From positions 1 through 47,930 of the forward strand of contig JAYENK010000019.1 of assembly GCA_034722035.1 (NCBI GenBank): a stretch of 47,930 nt of DNA. The letters are read 5' to 3'. Shown here piece by piece: positions 42,133 to 47,930 of the stretch; within the stretch, counting starts at the first letter, position 1; each line of letters starts with the position of its first letter. Position numbers and translations under genes: made by a program. This stretch comes from JAYENK01 sp034722035 (GTDB lineage: Bacteria > Patescibacteriota > Patescibacteriia > Patescibacteriales > UBA12075). The notes under the pieces were generated by a model. It did no database searches. It was not told where the DNA came from and saw only the letters and a list, made by a program, of their open reading frames with translations.

Positions 42133-43674
42133 ATGAAAATTTCTAAGTTAGCTTATTTTTTAGCTTTACCGTTTTTATTTGTCTTGGGTGGCACTAGTGC
42201 GCAGGCCGTCACTTTTAATCCGAATAACATCATCTCTAACGCGGAAATGCTTGATTCGAGCTCAATGAGCCTGGCCGAAATCACGGCTTTTTTAAATTCT
42301 AAAAACGGCTATATCTCTAAACATAAATTTCCCAATTATGCCAGTGAAATAAAATCTGCCGCTGAAATAATATATGAAGCAGCGAACAACTATGACTGTG
42401 AAGATACTAGCTATGGACCGGAAACATCGCGCGCTACGCAAATGCGCTATTGCACCCCGACAACGATTAACCCAAAAGCATTATTGGTGCTGTTGCAAAA
42501 AGAACAAAGCTTGATTGAAGAAGTGTCGCCCAGACAAAGCCAGCTGGATTGGGCCATGGGCTACGGGTGCCCAGACGGGGGTGGTTGTAATGATCGCTGG
42601 AAAGGTTTTGGCAAACAAGTAAATTCGGCCGGATTGCAGTTTTATAATTATATGATGAATCCAAATCACTACAGCTATCGACCCAACAATACCTATAATG
42701 TTTCCAATACCGGTCGACCAGACTCAACAGTACATATCGAAAACAAAGCAACAGCCGCACTCTACAATTATACTCCACATGTGTATAATGGTAACTTTAA
42801 TTTTTTTAAACTGTGGATACGCTATTTTACCATGAATTATCCGGATAATACTCTAATGCAAGTTACCGGTGAGCCGGGCGTTTGGCTGATCCAAAACGGT
42901 TATCGCCGTCCCTTTCATTCTAGAGGGGCATTAACTTCGCGCTATAATCTTAATAAGATAATTCAGGTATCAAAATCCGATCTGGAGCGTTATCCCCTGG
43001 GCAACCCGATTAAATTTTCTCAATACTCTTTAGTTCGTTCTCCGCGCGGTACGGTTTATTTATTGATCGATGATATGCGTCGTGGTTTTGCCAGCAGTGA
43101 GGCCCTGCGCAAGGTTGGAATTAATCCGGAAGAAATAATTGACGCCTCTTGGCAAGATATCAATCTCTACACCGAAGCCAAGCCGATTACGGCGACAACC
43201 AGTTATCCAACCGGAGCGTTGCTTCAAGACAAAAGTACTGGCGGTATTTACTTCGTTTCCAATGGTACCAAAGCTCCGCTTTGGGACGCAATTCTACTCA
43301 AAACAAAATTCCGTAATCAAGTTATTATCGCGGAAACTCCTGAAAAACTTTCAAGTTACAAAACGGTCGAACCGGCTATTTTTAATGATGGTGAATTAAT
43401 AAAAACCTCAACCGGTCCGGGTGTGTTTGTAATCGACAAAGGAACACGTCGTGCTTTTACCAGTGGGGATATATTTGAAGAATTGGGCTACAGGTGGAAC
43501 AATATCATCACTGTTCCAAAAAAGATATTTGACCTTTATCCCGAAGGTGAACCGATCGCGCAAATTTATTCGGAAGAAGATATCGAAATAGTAGATCCTG
43601 AAATAGCTGATGAGCTTGCGAGCACCAGTGATGAAGAGCTTTTGGAGGAGATTGAAGATATTTTGAATCCATAA
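42133..43674 (+). CDS. Secreted surface protein with lysozyme-like N-terminal domain and four 50-residue repeats
   Basis: This has 513 residues from the ATG at 42133, with a signal peptide cleaved after Ala25 (SAQA-V). The N-terminal region (about 30-230) contains INPKALLVLLQKEQSLI and WAMGYGCPDGGGC with several Cys. This resembles lytic-transglycosylase-like domains of secreted actinobacterial and CPR proteins, with E in QKEQSL as a candidate catalytic residue. Four repeats follow with the pattern GvwLIqnGyRRpFhS....i..v....l..YplG.pI. The last 40 residues are acidic. It is coupled to the next gene (4-bp gap). A role in cell-wall binding or turnover is likely but unproven. Confidence 0.7.
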   Translation: MKISKLAYFLALPFLFVLGGTSAQAVTFNPNNIISNAEMLDSSSMSLAEITAFLNSKNGYISKHKFPNYASEIKSAAEIIYEAANNYDCEDTSYGPETSRATQMRYCTPTTINPKALLVLLQKEQSLIEEVSPRQSQLDWAMGYGCPDGGGCNDRWKGFGKQVNSAGLQFYNYMMNPNHYSYRPNNTYNVSNTGRPDSTVHIENKATAALYNYTPHVYNGNFNFFKLWIRYFTMNYPDNTLMQVTGEPGVWLIQNGYRRPFHSRGALTSRYNLNKIIQVSKSDLERYPLGNPIKFSQYSLVRSPRGTVYLLIDDMRRGFASSEALRKVGINPEEIIDASWQDINLYTEAKPITATTSYPTGALLQDKSTGGIYFVSNGTKAPLWDAILLKTKFRNQVIIAETPEKLSSYKTVEPAIFNDGELIKTSTGPGVFVIDKGTRRAFTSGDIFEELGYRWNNIITVPKKIFDLYPEGEPIAQIYSEEDIEIVDPEIADELASTSDEELLEEIEDILNP

Positions 43675-43678
43675 AAAT

Positions 43679-44464
43679 ATGATAACATTCGCCGCGCTTG
43701 TCCCCCATCCGCCAATTTTGATTCCGGAAATTGGGAAGGAAAATACCGAGCGCTTAAAAAAAACAATTACATCGTACAAAAAATTAGAGCTTGCGCTAAA
43801 AGAAAGTCAAGCGACTACTATTTTTATTATTTCTCCGCATGGTGAAACTTTTCACAATACAATGCTAATAAACCAAAACATCGCTTATCGGGCGGATTTT
43901 TCCGAATTTGGCTATTTAGGCGCCAAAAAAGAATGGAGAGGCAACATGAAATTGACGCAAATAATAAAATCGGCTTGCGAAAAAGACAACAATCTTCGTC
44001 TCTACACTAGTAATACGCTCGATCATAGTACGGCCATCCCCCTGCTCCTGCTCACACCAAATATTAGCAATCTCAAAATAATTCCTCTGTCTTATTCTCA
44101 ACTAAACAATAAAAAGCACTTTGAATTTGGCCAAAGTATTGGCAAAATTCTTGCGAACACAGACGAAAGGGTGGCAATCATCGCTTCGGGAGATTTGTCG
44201 CATTGCCTAAACAAAGATGCTCCGGCCGAATATTCGCCCAAAGGCGCCAAGTTTGATGGCAAATTAAAGGAATTATTAAAAAATAAAAAAACAGCCGATA
44301 TTTTAGCTTTACCGCCTGATTTTATCGAGAGCGCCTGCGAAAGTGGACTACGTTCAATCTTAATTTTACTCGGAATTATTAATAATTTTAATTATCAGCC
44401 GGAAATACTTTCCTATGAAGCTCCATTTGGAGTAGGTTATCTTTCAATGGAGTTTAAATTATGA
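43679..44464 (+). CDS. LigB/MEMO-like protein (AmmeMemoRadiSam system protein B family)
   Basis: This 261-residue protein is of the class III extradiol-dioxygenase (LigB) fold. Motifs are ALVPHPPILIPEIG, FIISPHGETF, TLDHSTAIPLLLL, SGDLSHCL and ESGLRSILILLG, the same order as in MEMO1 and AmmeMemoRadiSam B. Histidines of the metal site (in VPHP, SPHG, LDHS, LSH) are kept. The biochemical role of the family is still unclear. The usual radical-SAM and AMMECR1 partners are not adjacent. It ends at a 36-bp palindrome facing the convergent gene. Confidence 0.85.
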   Translation: MITFAALVPHPPILIPEIGKENTERLKKTITSYKKLELALKESQATTIFIISPHGETFHNTMLINQNIAYRADFSEFGYLGAKKEWRGNMKLTQIIKSACEKDNNLRLYTSNTLDHSTAIPLLLLTPNISNLKIIPLSYSQLNNKKHFEFGQSIGKILANTDERVAIIASGDLSHCLNKDAPAEYSPKGAKFDGKLKELLKNKKTADILALPPDFIESACESGLRSILILLGIINNFNYQPEILSYEAPFGVGYLSMEFKL

Positions 44465-44465
44465 A

Positions 44466-44501
44466 TAGCACATTCCATGGAATATTCTATAGAATGTGCT
44501 A
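44466..44501. repeat. 36-bp palindrome between convergent genes
   Basis: TAGCACATTC (44466-44475) and GAATGTGCTA (44492-44501) are exact inverted copies. The centre is also palindromic (GAATATTC), so only two position pairs of the whole 36 bp break symmetry. It starts two bases after the LigB-like stop codon and contains the stop codon of the minus-strand gene. It may act as a bidirectional terminator although no T-tract follows on the plus strand. Confidence 0.85.
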
Positions 44502-44741
44502 CGACTGTAAAATTTTAAAAAAATATTTCCATTTGTCTCCTGTTTCACATAATTCCTTGGTATCGTTCATTGCGTTTAAAATTGTTTGCTTGGAATTATT
44601 CTTGCAAACTTTAAAAACCGATCCCCGCTTAAAGCCGGGAATTTTTAATTCCTTTATTACTTGAAGCGCCAAATCTTGCCACTCATATGCCGGTGGTTTC
44701 TTTGTTGTTTTGCTTTTTATTATTTTATTTATTGTGTCCAT
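44499..44741 (-). CDS. Small protein of unknown function
   Basis: This has 80 residues and is lysine rich, with the segment YEWQDLALQVIKELKIPGFK followed by RGSVFKVCKNNS and a tryptophan-containing C-terminus KWKYFFKILQS. I do not know the family. The pattern looks like a folded helical protein and is not low complexity. It starts 1 bp after the solenoid gene, so it is probably translated with it. Confidence 0.6.
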   Translation of the reverse strand: MDTINKIIKSKTTKKPPAYEWQDLALQVIKELKIPGFKRGSVFKVCKNNSKQTILNAMNDTKELCETGDKWKYFFKILQS

Positions 44742-44742
44742 C

Positions 44743-45624
44743 TTATTTTTTGTTTAATAAGTCCTGCGCTTCAGCCCGTAATTCTTCAGAGTATTTAATG
44801 ATAAATTCGAGTTCATTCCGGCTTGGGCTTTGGTTTTTTAATTTTTCCCAAGCCTCATCCCGATGCGAAGGAATATCCTTGATAATAAAACAAAGATCAT
44901 CATTATCTGGTCCTTGCTCAATTAGCTTAAGCCAAGCTTCACCGCTTAAAGCTTTGATATTTTTCATAATATAGCGCAAATCTTTATTGGAAACATCACG
45001 CTTAAATAACTCGGCCCAAGCTTCGTCTCGCAATTCTTTAATGTCTTTAATAATTATACAAAGATCGTTATTGCTCGCGCCCAAACGCAAAAACTCTTCC
45101 CAAGCCTCTTTGCGCAAACTTTCTACGTTTACTATAATGCGCCGATACCAGTCAATACTGGGCTTGCTTTTTTTCATTTCTTCCCATGCCAAAGCACGCA
45201 AGGCCGGCATCACTTTCATAATATCCAAGAAATCTCCTCGCTCTGGCTTTGCCTTAAGAAAACGTTTCCAGGCTTTTTCTTGTAAATCCGGAACAAAACG
45301 AGCAATATATAAATAATCCGATTGTTTGGGCTTGGATTTTTTTAATTTTTTCCAGGCTTGTTGTGAAAGCTCCGGTACGTAACGAATAATATTTCTAAGG
45401 TCCAAAGAGATATATTTTTTACGCTTAAACAACTCCCAGGCCTCTTGGCTGTATTTGGGAGCATATTCAATAATATTTTTTAATTCATTTATATCCAAAT
45501 CCCGTTTTTTCAGTATTTGCCAGGCTTCCTGGCTATATTCCGGGATATTTTCAATAATAAAACGCAAATCCTTGTTACTGGGATTTTCTTCTTCTAGTAC
45601 TTCTTGTGCTCCGTTCTTATCCAT
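44743..45624 (-). CDS. Alpha-solenoid protein of ten 28-29-residue repeats
   Basis: This 293-residue protein is almost entirely tandem repeats with the pattern dLr.II..ip.lr.eAWe.lkk..ps. Ten units can be counted from residue about 18. The EAW core recurs in most of them, and the interior of each unit is a helix-turn-helix. There is no signal peptide or transmembrane segment, so it is probably cytoplasmic. The fold is likely similar to HEAT or leucine-rich-repeat-variant solenoids, used for protein binding. I do not recognise the family. It has its own promoter and is upstream of the 80-residue gene. Confidence 0.75.
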   Translation of the reverse strand: MDKNGAQEVLEEENPSNKDLRFIIENIPEYSQEAWQILKKRDLDINELKNIIEYAPKYSQEAWELFKRKKYISLDLRNIIRYVPELSQQAWKKLKKSKPKQSDYLYIARFVPDLQEKAWKRFLKAKPERGDFLDIMKVMPALRALAWEEMKKSKPSIDWYRRIIVNVESLRKEAWEEFLRLGASNNDLCIIIKDIKELRDEAWAELFKRDVSNKDLRYIMKNIKALSGEAWLKLIEQGPDNDDLCFIIKDIPSHRDEAWEKLKNQSPSRNELEFIIKYSEELRAEAQDLLNKK

Positions 45625-45640
45625 GTCTTTATTCTAACAA

Positions 45641-45669
45641 ATTATTTATTTTTATCAAAGTAATGTCAA
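45641..45669 (-). promoter_or_regulatory. Candidate promoter of the solenoid gene
   Basis: On the minus strand TTGACA (45669-45664) is followed after 17 nt by AATAAT (45646-45641). An alternative pair, TTGATA with TAGAAT at 16 nt, lies a little downstream and would give an almost leaderless mRNA. Confidence 0.45.
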
Positions 45670-45688
45670 TAACTTAAAAAATTATTGT

Positions 45689-45718
45689 TATTCACTCCTA
45701 AGTGCGTCAACCGGATTA
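45689..45718 (-). pseudogene. Relic of an FtsX/MacB-type permease C-terminus
   Basis: On the minus strand the frame just before the TAA at 45689-45691 reads NPVDALRSE and is closed by another TAA at 45722-45724. The two permeases in the window end LQPVEALRAE and LQPVEALRYE. The rest of the gene is gone; upstream sequence is AT-rich and has stops. The match is short but sits exactly at a stop codon. Confidence 0.45.
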
Positions 45719-45820
45719 CATTACATTCCTAAACATTGCCATAAATTTTCCATTTTATTAGAACTGGCATATTTTGTCGGTGAATTTTTTAAATATTAAA
45801 TATATTAAAACACATTAACT

Positions 45821-45885
45821 GGAGGTACATAATAATGTCGACTCAAAATAAGTCAAATTTAAAAGATAAAAACTATAATCAATAA
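45821..45885 (+). CDS. 16-codon ORF with a strong Shine-Dalgarno
   Basis: GGAGG (45821-45825) lies 9 nt before an ATG at 45835. The ORF encodes MSTQNKSNLKDKNYNQ and stops at 45885. It is followed at once by a perfect terminator hairpin. The peptide is hydrophilic with no known motif. A Shine-Dalgarno this good is rare in this window, so either a real tiny gene, a leader peptide or the remains of a larger gene is present. An upstream TTGTCG (45774-45779) with AT-rich -10-like sequence is only a weak promoter. Confidence 0.4.
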
Positions 45886-45900
45886 AGAAAAGAAAAAATA

Positions 45901-45930
45901 AAAATAAAACTCCTTATGGAGTTTTATTTT
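45901..45930. terminator. Bidirectional terminator
   Basis: A perfect 13-bp stem (45901-45913 with 45918-45930) with a TTAT loop has A/T-rich flanks on both sides. It ends the 16-codon ORF on the plus strand and the surface-protein gene (stop at 45950) on the minus strand. Confidence 0.85.
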
Positions 45931-45949
45931 TATATAGAGTATTAATCGT

Positions 45950-47155
45950 TTAATATTGGGCTAAAATATCATCATCAACATTGTTTATCAACTGTCCAGC
46001 ATATTTCCTAAGTTCGTTTAAACTGGCAATATGACTCTTTTTTCCATTCTTAATAACATACACTTTCATATCACCACCTCTGATCAATACGCCATCTCCA
46101 AATTTTTGAATTCCCAAAACCGATACTTCCGCATATTGCTCAACGACATCATCCGCAACATCGGTAATCGGCTGGCCCGCATATTGTCTAAGTTGAGCCA
46201 TTGTTTTAATATGAAGACGCGTGTTATTTTCAATCAGGTATATTCTATGCTTTTGATCGCGAATCAATTGACTTTCTTCGTTTGTATTTGATCCGTCGTA
46301 TTGGTTTAAAGTATTTTCGTCAACATCAATAATCGGAGTTCCGGCGTACTGTCTTAGTTGAGCTAAAGTTTTAATATGCTGTCTAGCACCATTCTTGATC
46401 ACATAAACCTTCTTGTCAGTTCCGCGCAATAGAGCACCGTCTTTATAGTCCATATTATCTAAAACAACTATTTCGTCATCATTCTTTTTATTATTTTTAG
46501 CTTCAGTTTGTTCCTGCCTTGGTTCTTTAGTGACTACAATTTCATCCGCTCCGTCTCCGTTAATTATAGAAAAAGCCGTTAAGTGCTTAACCGTAATAGT
46601 CGTCTTGCCTATAGCTGGATCAAAAATAGCTCCAGGAACAAGAATCCATTCTCCTTCAGCACTATTAAACCAATAAACTCCCAAACCACTAACATCCGCA
46701 GGTAACTCTGGCAATGTAAATGAGATCGTTAAATTTTTATCAAAATCTGTAACGTTATTTTTATTTATATCAGTAGCCTCAATGTGGAAAATTCTATCTC
46801 CAACCATAAACGCACCATCACTTGTATCCAGTCTTTGATTAGCATTAGCGACACTCATATGAATTTTAAAGGTAGTCTCGCCACTGACTGCATTCTTTGG
46901 TACTTCAACGTTCACTGATCCTTGCTGACCAAAATCATGAACTGCCGTACCCTCTTGAATCGGAAGAATTGTCATAGGTGAATTAATTGATGTGATAGTA
47001 CTTGAAACTGGTGTTCCTCCACTTACACCTCCGCCTCCACCATAGCCAAAGGCGGCTTTAATGCCGAATAATTCTCCATTACCGAGTTGTCCTGAAATAA
47101 TAATTACCAAGGATAAACCGATAATAATTGCACTGTTTTTAAAAATTTTACGCAT
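45950..47155 (-). CDS. Secreted surface protein with C-terminal 45-residue repeats
   Basis: This 401-residue protein has an N-terminal hydrophobic signal (about 6-30) and a glycine-rich stretch FGYGGGGGVSGG. An Ig-like or ZU5-like beta-sandwich domain follows (about 55-205), with PKNAVSGETTFKIHM and LTAFSIINGDG segments. An acidic, lysine-containing linker comes next, then three repeats (about 240-401) of the form kvYvIkNGarqHIkTlaQLRqYAGtPI.dVde..l.qY. The repeats resemble those of the 42133 gene. It is probably exposed on the cell surface. The 87-bp gap upstream holds a hairpin. Confidence 0.72.
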   Translation of the reverse strand: MRKIFKNSAIIIGLSLVIIISGQLGNGELFGIKAAFGYGGGGGVSGGTPVSSTITSINSPMTILPIQEGTAVHDFGQQGSVNVEVPKNAVSGETTFKIHMSVANANQRLDTSDGAFMVGDRIFHIEATDINKNNVTDFDKNLTISFTLPELPADVSGLGVYWFNSAEGEWILVPGAIFDPAIGKTTITVKHLTAFSIINGDGADEIVVTKEPRQEQTEAKNNKKNDDEIVVLDNMDYKDGALLRGTDKKVYVIKNGARQHIKTLAQLRQYAGTPIIDVDENTLNQYDGSNTNEESQLIRDQKHRIYLIENNTRLHIKTMAQLRQYAGQPITDVADDVVEQYAEVSVLGIQKFGDGVLIRGGDMKVYVIKNGKKSHIASLNELRKYAGQLINNVDDDILAQY

Positions 47156-47184
47156 AAATTTCTTATAAATTTCTTAAATAAAAT

Positions 47185-47210
47185 TTATTAGCCTAATATT
47201 GAGCTAATAA
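47185..47210 (-). terminator. Hairpin after the right-edge membrane protein gene
   Basis: TTATTAGC (47185-47192) pairs perfectly with GCTAATAA (47203-47210). On the minus strand it is followed by ATTTTATTT. It may terminate the upstream gene or be a weak attenuator. Confidence 0.5.
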
Positions 47211-47242
47211 TAAATATAATTAATGTTTTATTAAATATATAT

Positions 47243-47930
47243 TTATTTTACTCTAATTTCAAATAATGTCAAGCCCATATACTCAGTTTTTAATAAATTC
47301 GGTGAGTTCAAAAAATTATACTGAATATAATCTTTATTTGTTAAATTTTTGTAATTAATAATATACTTGATATTATTGTCCACTAAAAAGCCTAAAACCG
47401 CTTCTGGCGACTGTTTTTCATTCAAAATCGCCCTTTCTATGTCCATATATGCAGAATCAGCCGATTGACTAAAAATATATCCTATTTCCATATTTTCCCC
47501 CTGGATTATGTGTTTATCAAAAAATGAACGTGCCGGGTTAATTGATATGAGATAATTATTAAAATCTAAAGATAAATATTGATGCCAGGGCAAAAACAAA
47601 ACTTTAAAATCATCGCTATCGCTATTCAAAATTTCATTTACCTGATGCCATTCTTCCGGATACCAAACCGGTTGAATCTGCCGGGCGAATCCTCCCCAAA
47701 CGGTGTATGTAAATATGATCGGAAAAACAAAGATCGCCGTCCTAGCATATGGCCATATTTTAAAATTAAATACCATTACCTTTTCTATAAATGCGTATGC
47801 ACCAAATGTTGCGAAATAGGCATAGGAAAGAACCAGTAGTCCGCTCCATTTCTGACTGTCGCGAAAGCCGGACCAGAAACCTATGTGAGCAAATAGCCAA
47901 TCATTAATCGGCTTGAATATCGTATCAGCT
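47243..47930 (-). CDS. Membrane protein, partial (cut by right edge)
   Basis: The frame is open from the right edge to the stop at 47243 (229 codons). By eye the upstream part reads hydrophobic segments with WLFAHIGFWSGFRDSQKW, then YAYFATFGAYAFIEK, then a transmembrane helix ending IFTYTVWGG. A soluble extracytoplasmic tail of about 150 residues follows, with WYPEEWHQVNEIL and LFLPWHQY. This arrangement (many transmembrane helices, then a soluble domain asking for residues such as YPEEW) is typical of large membrane glycosyltransferase-like or YfhO-like proteins. The N-terminus is missing, so family and start cannot be fixed. Confidence 0.65.
   Translation of the reverse strand, partial: ADTIFKPINDWLFAHIGFWSGFRDSQKWSGLLVLSYAYFATFGAYAFIEKVMVFNFKIWPYARTAIFVFPIIFTYTVWGGFARQIQPVWYPEEWHQVNEILNSDSDDFKVLFLPWHQYLSLDFNNYLISINPARSFFDKHIIQGENMEIGYIFSQSADSAYMDIERAILNEKQSPEAVLGFLVDNNIKYIINYKNLTNKDYIQYNFLNSPNLLKTEYMGLTLFEIRVK

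Noticed and set aside
42467..42778. 103-codon minus-strand ORF inside the secreted protein gene
   Set aside because: It is in the shadow of the 42133 gene, whose codons encode a clear signal peptide and repeats.
43408..43779. Long minus-strand ORFs over the end of the repeat protein
   Set aside because: They are antisense to two well-supported plus-strand genes.
44461..44664. 67-codon plus-strand ORF after the LigB-like gene
   Set aside because: It starts in the 36-bp palindrome and is antisense to the 80-residue gene; no protein pattern.

Overview
This AT-rich window carries closely packed genes, mostly on the minus strand, in short-gap or overlapping operons. It almost certainly comes from a member of the Candidate Phyla Radiation (Patescibacteria), probably of the Parcubacteria/Falkowbacteria type. 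The grounds are small envelope proteins, few Shine-Dalgarno sequences, a compact dcw cluster (mraZ, rsmH, ftsL, ftsI, murF), a Clp-type ATPase with a zinc ribbon and membrane anchor, PilT plus a GspG-like pseudopilin, MacAB-like exporter genes, large secreted repeat proteins, and no biosynthetic operons other than cell wall, sugar-nucleotide, CTP and cysteine genes. The assignment is inferred from gene content; no rRNA gene is present.

Layout. 1-1666: a type III DNA methyltransferase cut by the left edge, followed by a plus-strand tRNA-Gln. 1998-7858: dcw cluster on the minus strand, with a promoter, direct repeats matching an MraZ operator, and an unusual roughly 430-nt inverted-repeat, hairpin-rich leader before mraZ. 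7999-13817: an envelope operon of mostly unknown genes, with a truncated TsaB-like protein, a coiled-coil membrane protein, an HtrA-like protein lacking its catalytic triad, two membrane proteins and a beta-propeller lipoprotein. 13857-19637: pilT, a VanZ-like gene, a WecA-like transferase, the membrane-anchored Clp ATPase and a small membrane protein. 19747-23869: rpmA on the plus strand, then S41 protease, rplI and pyrG on the minus strand. 23908-26633: murA and a PEGA/propeller protein on the plus strand.

26612-34809: a minus-strand surface-polysaccharide block (rmlD, rmlA, four GT2 glycosyltransferases, galU) preceded by dus and cysK. 34962-42037: a run from lexA through a pseudopilin, a lone receiver protein and an HlyD/ABC/two-permease exporter. 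42067-44501: a secreted repeat protein and a LigB/MEMO-like protein on the plus strand. 44499-47930: a small conserved-looking protein, an alpha-solenoid of ten 28-29-residue repeats, a 16-codon ORF with a strong Shine-Dalgarno, a relic of an FtsX permease C-terminus, a second surface repeat protein and a membrane protein cut by the right edge.

How the genes fit together: nearly everything concerns the cell envelope. This covers peptidoglycan precursors and division (murA, murF, ftsI, ftsL), lipid-linked glycan assembly (WecA-like, GT2 array, rmlA/D, galU), secretion and quality control (S41 protease, HtrA-like protein, MacAB-like exporter, Clp ATPase) and secreted adhesin-like repeat proteins, as expected of a host-associated ultrasmall cell. 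The most unusual items are the mraZ leader element, the Clp ATPase with a degenerate first ATPase ring, the catalytically dead HtrA homologue, the solenoid protein, and several dispersed AT-rich repeats (heptads and large palindromes) at gene ends. No CRISPR array, transposase, integrase or prophage gene was seen.
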